Source: Rhodococcus globerulus NBRC 14531 (GTDB lineage Bacteria; Actinomycetota; Actinomycetes; Mycobacteriales; Mycobacteriaceae). From it: a DNA stretch of 64,000 bases. Under the pieces are notes generated by a model, which was given only the letters and a program-made list of their open reading frames with translations, was not told the DNA's origin and did no database searches. The position numbers were made by a program, and so were the translations under genes. This document shows positions 42,326-51,234 of this stretch, one piece after another. Numbering within the stretch: position 1 is the stretch's first letter; each line of letters opens with the position of its first letter. The DNA is taken from assembly GCF_001894805.1 (NCBI RefSeq), contig NZ_BCWX01000002.1, positions 1,178,001 through 1,242,000 of the forward strand. Direction: 5' to 3'.

Positions 42326-43633
42326 CTAACGGCGCTTTTTACGCCCCGAATCACACGGCCCGGAGTACTTGTCCAGTCCGACGCCCTTGTTCGCTTTCTT
42401 GCTGCGTCCGGTCGGGCCTGATTTGGGGCGCTGCACCCACTGACCGTCGGCATCCAGACCGGGCATGCGTTCACTGAGAGTTCGGCTGTAGCGCGTCTCC
42501 CCGTCGACGGTCAGTACTCCGTCCTGCACATCGATGTGCGCGACGGTCGCCCAGAACGAGTTCTTGCCGTTGCCGACGTACACGAGGATCTCGTCGGCGT
42601 CCGAACCAGGGAGTCCGTCCTTACCGGCTTTGCCGTACCGAATGGCGACGCGAGGATTGCCGAACGAATCGATTGCACCGGCCCCGTTGTCCACGCTCTG
42701 ATAAACGTTGACCAGCAGATCGCCGTTCTCGTGGGGCAGCACACGAACCTGCTCGACGGCCGGCTTCTTCCCCTTGCCCGGTCCGGCGCTGTCTCCGTAG
42801 TGGTAGATGTGCGGCCAGGTTTCGAGTCCACCTCGATGGTTCGGCTCACCGCTGATGACGACGTAGTCGTTGGTCTCCTCGTTGCGGCAGAAGAAGTAGA
42901 CGTCGAGGTCTCCTTCGCCGTACTTCTTGACCTTGCCGTTCTTGTCGTACGTCGCCCCGCGCCCATCCCATTCCAGGCCGACAGTCAACACCCAACTGGG
43001 ATCGCCTTGGCTTTTACGCAGGTCGATGCGCGCTGTCTTGTCCTGTGAATCCTTGGTGAGGCTGACGGAGACTTTCTCGAAGCTGATGGTGGGGGCGGGA
43101 GCGGCTACGGGTGCTTCAGGAGCCGCAACAGTAGCGGGCTCGTCGTCATCGACGTCGATACCGTGTTCAGCGGCAAAGGCCGCCAATCCGGCGCTGTATC
43201 CCTGTCCGACGGCGTCGAGACGCCAACCCGCGCCGCGGCGATACAAGGCGACCAACTGCAGCACCGTTTCGGTAGTCAAACCTGTTGGCACAAAAGACAA
43301 CTGCTGCGACGATCCACGGGCGTCGACGCGGAGGGAAGTGACATCCGAGAAGTTCTTTCCCTGCGCTTCAGTGCTGCCGGTCATCAACACGCGGTGAACA
43401 TCAGCAGGCAGAGCGGCGAGGTCGATGGTGATCGTCTCGTCCGAAACGAGTGCAACGCCGGGGGCTTTCGGGTTGTTGAAGAAAACGAAGTCGTCGTCGG
43501 TTCGGACTTTCCCGTCGGCGCCGAGCAGAACTGCCGCGATATCCACCACACCACGAATGCTTCCGGTGTCGAGCGCGATGGTGTAGCTCGCGTCCACCAG
43601 ATCGGTTTTCGAGCCCTTGGTTACGTCAGTCAT
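42326..43633 (-). CDS. TerD-family protein (two-part)
   Basis: The product of about 435 residues begins MTDVTKGSKTDLVDASYTIALDTG. It has a TerD-type N-terminal part (VVDIAAVLLGADGKVRTDDDFVFFNNP, with the acidic residues used for Ca2+ binding in the family). A Pro/Ala linker (about residues 168-185) is followed by a second beta-rich part with DLDVYFFCRNEETNDYVVISGE and DSFGNPRVAIRYG. The C-terminus is strongly basic (GRSKKANK ... DSGRKKRR). TerD proteins are tied to tellurite and membrane stress, with unclear biochemistry. The ATG at 43633 has AGGAGAG upstream and overlaps the end of lnt by 8 bases. Confidence 0.82.
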   Translation of the reverse strand: MTDVTKGSKTDLVDASYTIALDTGSIRGVVDIAAVLLGADGKVRTDDDFVFFNNPKAPGVALVSDETITIDLAALPADVHRVLMTGSTEAQGKNFSDVTSLRVDARGSSQQLSFVPTGLTTETVLQLVALYRRGAGWRLDAVGQGYSAGLAAFAAEHGIDVDDDEPATVAAPEAPVAAPAPTISFEKVSVSLTKDSQDKTARIDLRKSQGDPSWVLTVGLEWDGRGATYDKNGKVKKYGEGDLDVYFFCRNEETNDYVVISGEPNHRGGLETWPHIYHYGDSAGPGKGKKPAVEQVRVLPHENGDLLVNVYQSVDNGAGAIDSFGNPRVAIRYGKAGKDGLPGSDADEILVYVGNGKNSFWATVAHIDVQDGVLTVDGETRYSRTLSERMPGLDADGQWVQRPKSGPTGRSKKANKGVGLDKYSGPCDSGRKKRR

Positions 43634-45227
43634 TGCTCTCTCCTGTTTCGGGAAGGGAGGGTTCACGTCGTCGGGAAATTACTGCTATCACTATTGAGCC
43701 CGCAGCGAGGAGGCACAGGACGACCTCGGGCGCGGGGCCAAGCTTCGTTGCAAGGGTGGTGTCGGTCGACAGCGGCACATCCGCAACCAGATACTCGGGT
43801 ACGAACAAGTCGGTTTCCGACGTGACGGAACCGTCCGGCGAGATGATGGCGCTGACACCGCTGGTAGCTGCGACGACCACGGCTCGGCCGTGTTCGACGG
43901 CACGAACTCGCGACATCGCCAACTGTTGGTACGTCATCTCCGTATCGCCGAAAGTGGCGTTGTTGGTCGGTACGGCAAGAAGTTGCGCTCCGTTGCGCAC
44001 TGATTCCTGGAATGCCCGGTCGAATGCCACTTCGTAGCAGGTGGCGATGCCGATGGGCACACCCGCGGCGTGGACAACGCCATTGCCGTCGCCGGGTACG
44101 AAGTTGCCGGCGCGGTCGGCGTACTCGGAGAACTTCCGGAAGAAATCGCGATACGGCAGGTACTCGCCGAACGGTTGGATGATCTTCTTGTCGTGCTGTT
44201 CCTGCGGACCCTTGTTTCCGTCCCAGACGATCACGGAGTTCGTGGTTGTCCGGTCGGCGTTGACCAGCACGGTACCGACCAGGATCGGCGCACCGATCGA
44301 TACGGAAGCGCGAGTGATGTCGGCTGCTGCGTCCACGTTGCGCAGCGGATCGATGTCGGAGGCGTTCTCTGGCCAGATGACAATGTCGGGTTGTTTGACG
44401 CGTCCGGCGTCGACCTCGTCCGCAAGCCTCAGAGTTTCGGCAACATGGTTGTCGAGCACCTGCTTGCGTTGGGAATTGAAGTCCAACCCCAACCGCGGGA
44501 CGCTTCCCTGAATTGCCGCGACGGTGATCGTCTTCTCGCCGGAGTCCATGGTTGCGAGGAACGGCGCCACGGCAACAGCCAGCAGAACAGGTACGACGGA
44601 TGCGGCAACCGCTCCGACAAATCCCCTGTCCCAGCGTTTGCCTGCAACGGCAATAGCTACGGCAGCCAAACCGGTGCCGGTCAGGGCCACCCCGAAACTG
44701 AGCAGCGGCGCTCCGCCGAGGCTGGCCAGCGGAAGCAGTAAACCTTCGGACTGGCCGAAAGCAAGCCTGCCCCAAGGGAATCCGCCAAACGGAACACTGG
44801 AGCGCAGCCATTCGGTCAATGACCAGATTGCGGCAATCCAGAGCGGAGCCCACGGTAACCGAGACACCAAAACTGCCAGGAGCCCGAACAATCCGATGAA
44901 CAGTGACTCCACGGCGGCAAGGGCGATCCACGGCATTGCGCCGACAAATACCCCGATCCACGGGAGTAGTGGAATCAGGAAGCCGAGACCTGCCAGGTAG
45001 CCGTATCCGAATCCAGCTCGCAGCCGCAGTCCCCCGCGGCCGAAGTTCGTCAGCACACACGTGAGGAGTGCAATGCCCACCGGTGCGAGAAACCACAGAG
45101 GCCGCGGCGGAAACCCCACAAAGATCAGATATCCACCCGCTGCCGAGTACAGCGACCGCAACCACACCGAACGGGTCAGAATCTCGGTTATCCGAGACCG
45201 CTGCCCGGCGGGTGACTCAACGCTCAT
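43626..45227 (-). CDS. lnt: Apolipoprotein N-acyltransferase
   Basis: This 533-residue protein has about seven membrane segments in its first 230 residues, then a nitrilase-like extracytoplasmic domain. The catalytic triad of the family is visible: Glu287 (IWPENASD), Lys347 (HDKKIIQPFGEYLP) and Cys397 (GIATCYEVAFD). Lnt adds a third acyl chain to the N-terminal Cys of lipoproteins at the outer face of the membrane. In mycobacteria the same domain is often fused or linked to a polyprenol-phosphate mannosyltransferase (Ppm1); none is present here. The start at 45227 overlaps the amidohydrolase end by 11 bases, so the genes form an operon with the downstream TerD-family gene. Confidence 0.92.
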   Translation of the reverse strand: MSVESPAGQRSRITEILTRSVWLRSLYSAAGGYLIFVGFPPRPLWFLAPVGIALLTCVLTNFGRGGLRLRAGFGYGYLAGLGFLIPLLPWIGVFVGAMPWIALAAVESLFIGLFGLLAVLVSRLPWAPLWIAAIWSLTEWLRSSVPFGGFPWGRLAFGQSEGLLLPLASLGGAPLLSFGVALTGTGLAAVAIAVAGKRWDRGFVGAVAASVVPVLLAVAVAPFLATMDSGEKTITVAAIQGSVPRLGLDFNSQRKQVLDNHVAETLRLADEVDAGRVKQPDIVIWPENASDIDPLRNVDAAADITRASVSIGAPILVGTVLVNADRTTTNSVIVWDGNKGPQEQHDKKIIQPFGEYLPYRDFFRKFSEYADRAGNFVPGDGNGVVHAAGVPIGIATCYEVAFDRAFQESVRNGAQLLAVPTNNATFGDTEMTYQQLAMSRVRAVEHGRAVVVAATSGVSAIISPDGSVTSETDLFVPEYLVADVPLSTDTTLATKLGPAPEVVLCLLAAGSIVIAVISRRREPSLPETGESND

Positions 45228-46824
45228 AAACGACGCGTCCACGATGCACCGATCGAACACACACCGGTGCCTGCGCGTCGGCGTCGAGACTCGGTAGCGC
45301 CGGGACACGCGAGCGCGGATCGGTCGACCATCGCTGGACCGAGTCGGCCGGCGCGCTTACCTCGAGGTCTCCCGCTTCCCAGATGACATACGACGCCGGC
45401 GCACCCGGGTTGAGTGTTCCGGCCGCGCCGTCGCGGACTCCACCGGCGCGCCAGGCGCCGCGGGTTGCGGCCGAGAAGGCCGCTCGAGGTGAGATGCCGC
45501 TTCCGTCGGTGCGGTGATGCACTGCGGCGCGGAGCATCGCCCACGGTTCCACCGGAGTGACCGGTGCGTCGGAACTGAATGCGAGGGATACGCCCTTGGA
45601 TGCGGCCGGGGCAAACGGGTTGAGTGCAACGGCACGTTCGCCGCCCAGTCGCGTCGCGTACAGGCCGTCGGTGCCGCCCCACAATTCGTCGAAGACCGGC
45701 TGGACGCTGGCAATGACGCCGAGCGCGGCAAAGGTTTCGGCGTCAGCGACAGACATCATTTCGGCGTGCTCAAGACGGTGACCAAGTGCGGCGACCTTGG
45801 GTCCGCCGAGTTCGTCGGCAACCTGCTGAAATGCCGTCGCAGCGGCCGAGACGGCGGCATCACCGATTGCATGGAACCCGGCTTGAATTCCGGCAAGGGT
45901 GCATGCCCGTACGTGCGCCGCGATGGCGTCGACGCCCAAGTAGGCGTTTCCGGTCGAATCCGGTTGATCTGCATAGGGTTCGGCGAGCCACGCAGTGTGC
46001 GATCCCAGCGAGCCGTCGATGAAGAGGTCACCGCCGAGTCCGTGCGCGCCGGTCTTGTCGAGGAGCGCTCGAGCGTCCTCCGCGGTACTGACGTGCTCAC
46101 CCCAGTATCCGCGGACCTCGACGCCGTGATCGTGGGCGAGGAGTTCCTGGAAATCGGTGAGGCCGGAGATATCCGGGCCACCGCACTCGTGCACGGCAAT
46201 GATTCCGCGTGAGGCGCAGAGATCGAGAGCGGCGGTGCGGGCCGCGGCGCGCTGATCTGCCGTGAGGAGGTTACGTGCGGCGGCGCGGGCGAGATGGTGG
46301 GCTTCGAAAGTCAGCGGGCCGTCGGCGGAGTAACCGGCCTCGTTTGCCAGTCCATCGATCCCGTCCCGCAGTGTGCTCGAGCACACTGCCGAGTGCACGT
46401 CGATCCTGGAGAGGTACACCTTGCGCCCCGGTGCTGCGGCATCAAGGTCAGCCGTCGAGGGCGCAGTCTGATCGGCCCACTCGGTGTCGTCCCAACCGTG
46501 CCCCCAGATGACGGCGTCGGGATTGGCGTCGGCGAATGCCGTTACACGCAAAAGGCATTCGTCGAGCGACTGTGCACCGACAAGATCAAGTCCGACTATG
46601 GACAATCCGAGCGCAGTGATGTGGACGTGAGTATCGACAAAACCGGGAGTGACAAACGCACCGTCCAGATCTTCGATCTCGGCGCCGGGATGCAATGCGC
46701 GTCCGGCGCGTTCGTCACCTACCCAGACGACGGTGCCGTCGGTGATGGCGAGCGAAGTCGCGTCAGGTGCAAAAGAACTGTAGATCCGGCCGTTGACCAG
46801 CAATCGAGTAGTCACGAGCGCCAA
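45217..46824 (-). CDS. Amidohydrolase family protein (YtcJ-like)
   Basis: This 535-residue protein has the amidohydrolase-3 pattern: TPGFVDTHVHITALG (first metal His pair), then IIAVHECGG, GFHAIGDAA and LEHAEMMS with the later His residues, and AFSSDAPVTPVEPWAML with the catalytic Asp. Members hydrolyse C-N or C-O bonds of exocyclic substrates; the specific substrate is unknown. There is no signal peptide. It is the first gene of the overlapping set with lnt and the TerD-family gene. The fxsA gene lies 9 bases upstream on the same strand, so fxsA may be the operon head. Confidence 0.88.
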   Translation of the reverse strand: MALVTTRLLVNGRIYSSFAPDATSLAITDGTVVWVGDERAGRALHPGAEIEDLDGAFVTPGFVDTHVHITALGLSIVGLDLVGAQSLDECLLRVTAFADANPDAVIWGHGWDDTEWADQTAPSTADLDAAAPGRKVYLSRIDVHSAVCSSTLRDGIDGLANEAGYSADGPLTFEAHHLARAAARNLLTADQRAAARTAALDLCASRGIIAVHECGGPDISGLTDFQELLAHDHGVEVRGYWGEHVSTAEDARALLDKTGAHGLGGDLFIDGSLGSHTAWLAEPYADQPDSTGNAYLGVDAIAAHVRACTLAGIQAGFHAIGDAAVSAAATAFQQVADELGGPKVAALGHRLEHAEMMSVADAETFAALGVIASVQPVFDELWGGTDGLYATRLGGERAVALNPFAPAASKGVSLAFSSDAPVTPVEPWAMLRAAVHHRTDGSGISPRAAFSAATRGAWRAGGVRDGAAGTLNPGAPASYVIWEAGDLEVSAPADSVQRWSTDPRSRVPALPSLDADAQAPVCVRSVHRGRVVYER

Positions 46825-46833
46825 GTCTGCCTG

Positions 46834-47397
46834 TTAGTACTGCGGCCCCCGCGAACGGGTGGGTGTATCCGTGTCGAGAATCTCACCCTCGAGGACAAGT
46901 TCCTTGCCGTTGCTGGCCACATATTCGGTGGTCGCGGTAGGTGTTTCGACGATGATCTCGCCGTCGATGACCTCACCGTTTCCACGCATCCGGGCTGCGT
47001 ATCCGACGGTGCCTGCAAAGGCGTCACCGCCCGCTGCGAACGCCGCTGCCCGCCGGCCTGCCAGGAGGACAGCAAGAGGACGCAGTGCCCAACGGGTCGG
47101 GGGAATCAGTAGGAGCAGACCCAGGACCGATGTGACAAGACCGGGAACGAACATCAACGCGGAGCCAGTAGCAACGAGCGCGCCGTCTGCCACGGCGAGC
47201 GACGGTGAACCTTCACCGCGCGTTGCCTTGCGGAATCCGTCCATGACTTTTCGCCACTGCGAACGCATGAGCACCATCCCGACCAGTGAACCGGCCAGGA
47301 ACAGCAGAATTGTCCAGGCAATGCCGATGGCGTTGCCCACGATGACAAGTGCGGCGATCTCGACGATCACGTAAAGCAGGAACATGGCGGCGATCAT
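46834..47397 (-). CDS. fxsA: FxsA family membrane protein
   Basis: This 187-residue protein starts MIAAMFLLYVIVEIAALVIVGNAIGIAWTILLFLAGSLVGMVLMRSQ, the FxsA N-terminal signature with two membrane segments. A third and fourth follow (SALMFVPGLVTSVLGLLLLIPPTRWALRPL), then a hydrophilic tail. In E. coli FxsA relieves phage T7 exclusion by the F factor; the normal role is unknown. The ATG at 47397 has AAAGGGGA upstream. Its place next to lnt and close to rbpA resembles the mycobacterial gene order. Confidence 0.9.
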   Translation of the reverse strand: MIAAMFLLYVIVEIAALVIVGNAIGIAWTILLFLAGSLVGMVLMRSQWRKVMDGFRKATRGEGSPSLAVADGALVATGSALMFVPGLVTSVLGLLLLIPPTRWALRPLAVLLAGRRAAAFAAGGDAFAGTVGYAARMRGNGEVIDGEIIVETPTATTEYVASNGKELVLEGEILDTDTPTRSRGPQY

Positions 47398-47542
47398 GAC
47401 GTCCCCTTTCAGACGGTCTACCACTACAACGCACGACGGTTCGGTTTTTCTCCCGAGCGCCCGACATTGCCTGTGTAGTGAGTCACTTCCCACCGCGCCG
47501 GGTGTGCGCGACGTTAACTAACGCTCCGCTAACGATCTAACC

Positions 47543-47559
47543 CTAAAGTTGACCTTTAG
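47543..47559. promoter_or_regulatory. Inverted repeat around a TTGAC hexamer
   Basis: CTAAAG (47543-47548) and CTTTAG (47554-47559) are perfect inverted repeats around TTGAC, which could be a -35 element. It lies 67 bases before the secreted-protein start. No clear -10 is seen, so an operator or promoter role is only possible. Confidence 0.35.
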
Positions 47560-47626
47560 ACTCTGCGTGTGGTCAAGTCGTTTCACCCGCTTTCCAGCGG
47601 ACCTAGTGAACGTGAAGGAGCCCGAC

Positions 47627-48319
47627 ATGAGCCGACTCCCCGGCAACAGACTTTCCCGGCGTCTACCCGCTGCGCTGGCCGGCGCTGCCGCCGTCGTAGC
47701 CCTGACTGCAGGGTCTGCCCTGGTCGGAGCCGGTTCTGCGGCGGCAGATCCGCAGGCACCTGCCGAGTTCACAGTGCCGATCGAGATCAATGTGCCCACC
47801 GACCTCGCGGCACTGATCGATCAAGCCGGCGCAATCTCGCCCGAGGCCACCGCTGCGTTGAATCAATTGATCGGCACGGCGGCAGCTGACCAGATCGCTG
47901 AGACATTGGGTGTTAATCTCGGCTTCACGACACCGGCGCCGTTCATGTATCCCGCACCGACGGTTGGTTGTGGGCTCGACGGACAGATGGCGACGGTGAC
48001 TCTCGCTACCGCGCAGTCCGGGCCTAACTTCCCGTTGCCTCCGTGGGTGGAGGACAACCAACTTCGATTCCAGGCACTTCCCGCGTACATCGGGATTCCG
48101 AGAACGTCCGAGTTGAGTGTCGCGTGGATCAACACCAGCACATTCAAGGGCGGAATTGTTCCTCTGGACGAGACCCTCCCGGTCGTGGACACTCCCCTGT
48201 TGTCGAAGGTCGTCGACACCGGTGACGGCAAGGTCCTGGCCGCGATATTCGGCAAGGTCGACTACACCGACGGAAAGTCCTGCATCGTGCTTCCGACGGT
48301 CGGCTCCTTCGACGCCTGA
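47627..48319 (+). CDS. Secreted hypothetical protein, 230 residues
   Basis: The ATG at 47627 has a GAAGGAG ribosome site at 47614-47620. The N-terminus MSRLPGNRLSRRLPAAL, a hydrophobic run AALAGAAAVVALTAGSALVGAGSA and the cleavage site AAADPQ form a Sec signal peptide of about 40 residues. The mature domain contains two Cys residues (TVGCGLDG and GKSCIVLPTVG) that may form a disulphide. It shows a repeated aromatic/Pro pattern common to small mycobacteriales envelope proteins. I do not recognise a named family. Its end faces the end of the response regulator gene across a hairpin. Confidence 0.78.
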   Translation: MSRLPGNRLSRRLPAALAGAAAVVALTAGSALVGAGSAAADPQAPAEFTVPIEINVPTDLAALIDQAGAISPEATAALNQLIGTAAADQIAETLGVNLGFTTPAPFMYPAPTVGCGLDGQMATVTLATAQSGPNFPLPPWVEDNQLRFQALPAYIGIPRTSELSVAWINTSTFKGGIVPLDETLPVVDTPLLSKVVDTGDGKVLAAIFGKVDYTDGKSCIVLPTVGSFDA

Positions 48320-48328
48320 GTTCGTATC

Positions 48329-48368
48329 GGCCTACGAGCCCGGAGTCACCAGCCCGGTCTCGTAGGCC
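48329..48368. terminator. Hairpin between convergent genes
   Basis: GGCCTACGAG (48329-48338) and CTCGTAGGCC (48359-48368) are perfect 10-base inverted repeats with a 20-base loop. They span the end of the response regulator gene, 9 bases past the stop of the secreted protein gene. No T-run follows. Confidence 0.45.
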
Positions 48369-48991
48369 AGCACGACAGCTTGCACGCGGTCGCGAAGATC
48401 CAGCTTGGTGAGGATGCGTCCCACATGAGACTTGATCGTCGACTCCGATAAGTACAGTTCCTGGGCAATCTCCGTATTGGATCGCCCCGCCGCGATATGG
48501 CTGAGCACTTCCCGTTCACGTTCGGTCAACACGTCCAGAACGATCGGATCTCGCCGTGGCGCCGGACCGTCGACGATGAAGCGAGACAACAATCTTCGCG
48601 TCACCTTGGGTGACACAACAGCATCGCCGGCCGCAACACTGCGGATTGCGGACACAAGATCCTCGGGTGGAGTGTCCTTGAGAAGGAACCCACTGGCACC
48701 GGCCCGCAACGCACCGAGTGCATGTTCATCGAGATCGAACGTCGTCATCACAAGAACACGCGATTCGATCCCCGACGCCAGAATCTGCTCGGTTGCACTG
48801 ACGCCGTCGACAATCGGCATCCGGACGTCCATGAGCACGACATCCGGCTTCAGTGCGATCGCCGAGGCAAGCGCAGCCGCTCCGTCCCCGGCTTCACCGA
48901 CCACTGAAATATCTTCGTGTGCCGCGAGGACCATATTGAGGCCCATACGCATGAGTTCCTGGTCATCGACAATCAGCACGGAGATAGGCAC
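48332..48991 (-). CDS. LuxR/NarL-type response regulator
   Basis: The receiver domain has the acidic pair DD (SVLIVDDQELM), the phospho-acceptor Asp55 (VVLMDVRMP), the conserved Thr (VLVMTTFD) and Lys (GFLLKDTPPEDLV). The C-terminal LuxR domain has LTEREREVLSHIAAGRSNTEIAQELYLSESTIKSHVGRILTKLDLRDR. The 219-residue length is normal for the family. No histidine kinase gene is adjacent or elsewhere in the window, so it is an orphan here. The start is GTG. Targets are unknown. Confidence 0.92.
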   Translation of the reverse strand: MPISVLIVDDQELMRMGLNMVLAAHEDISVVGEAGDGAAALASAIALKPDVVLMDVRMPIVDGVSATEQILASGIESRVLVMTTFDLDEHALGALRAGASGFLLKDTPPEDLVSAIRSVAAGDAVVSPKVTRRLLSRFIVDGPAPRRDPIVLDVLTEREREVLSHIAAGRSNTEIAQELYLSESTIKSHVGRILTKLDLRDRVQAVVLAYETGLVTPGS

Positions 48992-49027
48992 CGCGTAAAC
49001 CTATCGGGCCGACCGGGCTGATGCGAC

Positions 49028-49753
49028 TCAGCCTTTCGGATGGGCCGACAGATGTCGGGTGGCGTCGTAGGGCTCGAAGTAGGATTCGCCCACCACGAAC
49101 ATCCCCTTCTGCGGCAGCCAGAAATCTCCGAGACGTGCCTGCACAGGTAGCGGACCTGGCGGTCCGATTTCGACCCCGTCGAAACTCGCCCGACTCCGGT
49201 CGACGGTCCACAACATCCGAGGATTCGCTCGGAACCATTGACCGTTCGAGGTGGTCCCGGTCAGTTTCACCCGGCCGACACCCAGCGCGGGTCCGGCGGC
49301 CCGTCCCATCGCGGACATCACGCCATTGCTGCGCCACATCGCGCCAGGCATCAGCTTGCCCATGCCGGTCATCGCGGCGGTCGCCGCAGATCGGCCCACG
49401 TCGAGTTCCCACACGAGTGTCTCGTCCACCCTGACCGTGAAGGCGGACGGGCCCGTCCACGTCACCTTGATGTCCGCTGTTCGCGCGTCGGCGAGATCCG
49501 AGCCGAAGTATCGGGCGCAACTGTTCTCGGGCGAGTTGCTGCTGTAAATGATCCAACGTCCGTCGGGGTCTCGATGCCACACCGAGTCGTACCCGGCACC
49601 GACCGAGCTGGCGGGAAAGTGCCGCATCGCCAAGTAGTGGCCACTAGCGAATGGTTGTCCCATCACCCCGTAGCCGGCGAATCGTTCTTGTCCGTCACCC
49701 GGGGGAACCTCTCTGGTGCGTTCAGCAATTGATCGTGGATTGTCAGTCATCAT
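49028..49753 (-). CDS. Conserved hypothetical protein, 241 residues
   Basis: This soluble protein has no signal peptide or membrane segment. It has conserved-looking stretches GQPFASGHYLAMRHFPASSVGAGYDSVWHRDPDGRW, FTVRVDETLVWELDVG, KLMPGAMWRSNGVMSAMGRAAGPALGVGRVKLTG and DFWLPQKGMFVVGESYFEPY. The beta-rich layout suggests a lipocalin- or carotenoid-hydratase-like fold, but this is a guess. Two tandem ATG codons compete for the start. It lies just upstream of the response regulator on the same strand with about 40 bases between them, so they may be co-transcribed. Confidence 0.65.
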   Translation of the reverse strand: MMTDNPRSIAERTREVPPGDGQERFAGYGVMGQPFASGHYLAMRHFPASSVGAGYDSVWHRDPDGRWIIYSSNSPENSCARYFGSDLADARTADIKVTWTGPSAFTVRVDETLVWELDVGRSAATAAMTGMGKLMPGAMWRSNGVMSAMGRAAGPALGVGRVKLTGTTSNGQWFRANPRMLWTVDRSRASFDGVEIGPPGPLPVQARLGDFWLPQKGMFVVGESYFEPYDATRHLSAHPKG

Positions 49754-49893
49754 CTGTCCTCTCCGAATCCGTCCCCGTTCGACGGTTACCCCGTTTCAAC
49801 ATCGGCACCAGCGCGTTGCAAAGTCGCCAGTGCAACATTCGTCGGGATTCTGGAATGCTGGATGTACAGCAACCACACAACGGGGAGGCTGAC

Positions 49894-50514
49894 ATGAGGT
49901 TTTACGAGGATCACATCGTTCCGCGACTGGTGAACGCAACCTGCGGGATGTCGCTGACCGAACCCTCGCGCAAGCGAGTCTGCGCCGACCTGCACGGTCG
50001 TGTTGTCGAGATCGGGTTCGGATCCGGTCTCAACGTCCCGTTCTACCCAGACTCCATCGATTCGGTCAGCGCCGTCGAACCCGCCGACCTCGGCTGGAAA
50101 CTAGCGGGCACACGGCTCGCGGAGTCACCCGTGCCCGTCGAGCGCTCCGGACTCGACGGGCAGTCACTTCCCTTCCCCGACAACACCTTCGACGCCGCAC
50201 TCTCCACGTGGACGATGTGCACTATCCCCGACGCGGGCGCCGCGCTGCGCGAGGTGCGACGGGTTCTCAAGCCCGGCGGAACCCTGCATTTCGTTGAACA
50301 CGGTCTTGCCCCGGACGAGAAAGTGCGACGCTGGCAGCACCGCTTCGAACCGATCCAGAAAGCAGTCGCAGGCGGCTGCCATCTCACGCGCAAGATCCCG
50401 ACGCTCGTGCAAACCGCGGGCTTCGAGATCCACGACCTCGACACCTTCTATCAGAAGGGTGTACCAAAAATCATGGGCGCGCTGTCCCTCGGCGTTGCCA
50501 GGCCCGTAGGTTGA
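49894..50514 (+). CDS. Class I SAM-dependent methyltransferase
   Basis: This 206-residue protein has motif I VVEIGFGSGLNVPF (residues 37-50), an acidic end of strand 2 (AVEPADLG), DGQSLPFPDNTFDAALSTWTMCTI as motif II/IV, and LREVRRVLKPGGTLHFVEHG as motif III. This is the Methyltransf_11 type, usually acting on small molecules. The ATG at 49894 has GGGGAGG at 49882-49888; the open frame upstream is not coding-like. It is divergent from the 241-residue gene. Substrate is unknown. Confidence 0.9.
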   Translation: MRFYEDHIVPRLVNATCGMSLTEPSRKRVCADLHGRVVEIGFGSGLNVPFYPDSIDSVSAVEPADLGWKLAGTRLAESPVPVERSGLDGQSLPFPDNTFDAALSTWTMCTIPDAGAALREVRRVLKPGGTLHFVEHGLAPDEKVRRWQHRFEPIQKAVAGGCHLTRKIPTLVQTAGFEIHDLDTFYQKGVPKIMGALSLGVARPVG

Positions 50515-50613
50515 CTGACTCCGGGCACCAGGACTTGTGCGGCGCTACCTGTTGCGTCGCCGAGTGATCCGAAGCTCGCTACGGCTTCGCGCCGGGCGCG
50601 AGCGAATTGCGGA

Positions 50614-51234
50614 TCAGCCGCGGGCACGTTGACCGATGGCCGCTTCGGAGACGATATGGGCGATTCGACTTGCCCGTGTCGCGTCTCGAGCGGCAGTGAC
50701 GATCCACCACAGCATCTGTTTACGGGCGCTGGGCGGAAAACCGTCCCAGTTGCTTCGAGCTCGCGGGTCTCGATCCAGCGCCGCCGTCAAGTCAGACGGT
50801 TCCTCGAGGTCTTCTACTTGGTCGGAAATCGTCCACCAGCCGTTGCCTTTCGCGGCAGCAATGGCGTGGCGCCCAGCGTCGGTCATGAGGCCGCGCGCCT
50901 CCATATCGGCTGCGCGTTCGCGGTTGAGCCGGGTCCAAGAACTCTTGGGTCTGCGCGGCGTGAACAATTGCAAGCCGCGCTCTTCGTCGAGGATGGTGTT
51001 GGTGGAGTCGATCCAACCAAAGCAGATGGCTTCCTCGACGGCCTCGGGGTACGGGCAGCGTTGACGGCCGGCGGTGTTGCGCCAGGAGCACAACCACACG
51101 CCTCGGGCTGATTTGTGGTTGTGCGTCAGCCAAGTTCGCCACTGTTCCCGAGTCTCGGCATGGATGATCGGGTAGTCGAATTTCCACGTTGCGGGGTGGG
51201 CGGAGACCGGTGGCGGCGATTCCGAAGTGGTCAT
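50614..51234 (-). CDS. YdeI/OmpD-associated family protein
   Basis: The 206-residue product has the family pattern: REQWRTWLTHNHKSARGVWL, then PYPEAVEEAICFGWIDSTNTILDEER, FTPRRPKSSWTRLNRERAADMEARGLMTDAGRHAI, and a C-terminal helical part (LDRDPRARSNWDGFPPSARKQMLWWIVTA). Members are linked to bacteriocin protection or are of unknown function. The start codon directly abuts the stop of the upstream WYL regulator gene, so the two are translationally linked and the regulator probably controls the pair. Confidence 0.82.
   Translation of the reverse strand: MTTSESPPPVSAHPATWKFDYPIIHAETREQWRTWLTHNHKSARGVWLCSWRNTAGRQRCPYPEAVEEAICFGWIDSTNTILDEERGLQLFTPRRPKSSWTRLNRERAADMEARGLMTDAGRHAIAAAKGNGWWTISDQVEDLEEPSDLTAALDRDPRARSNWDGFPPSARKQMLWWIVTAARDATRASRIAHIVSEAAIGQRARG

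Noticed and set aside
43663-45165. Second long minus-strand frame over lnt
   Set aside because: The lnt frame has the full catalytic triad and membrane segments. The other frame is Arg/Cys-rich without motifs.
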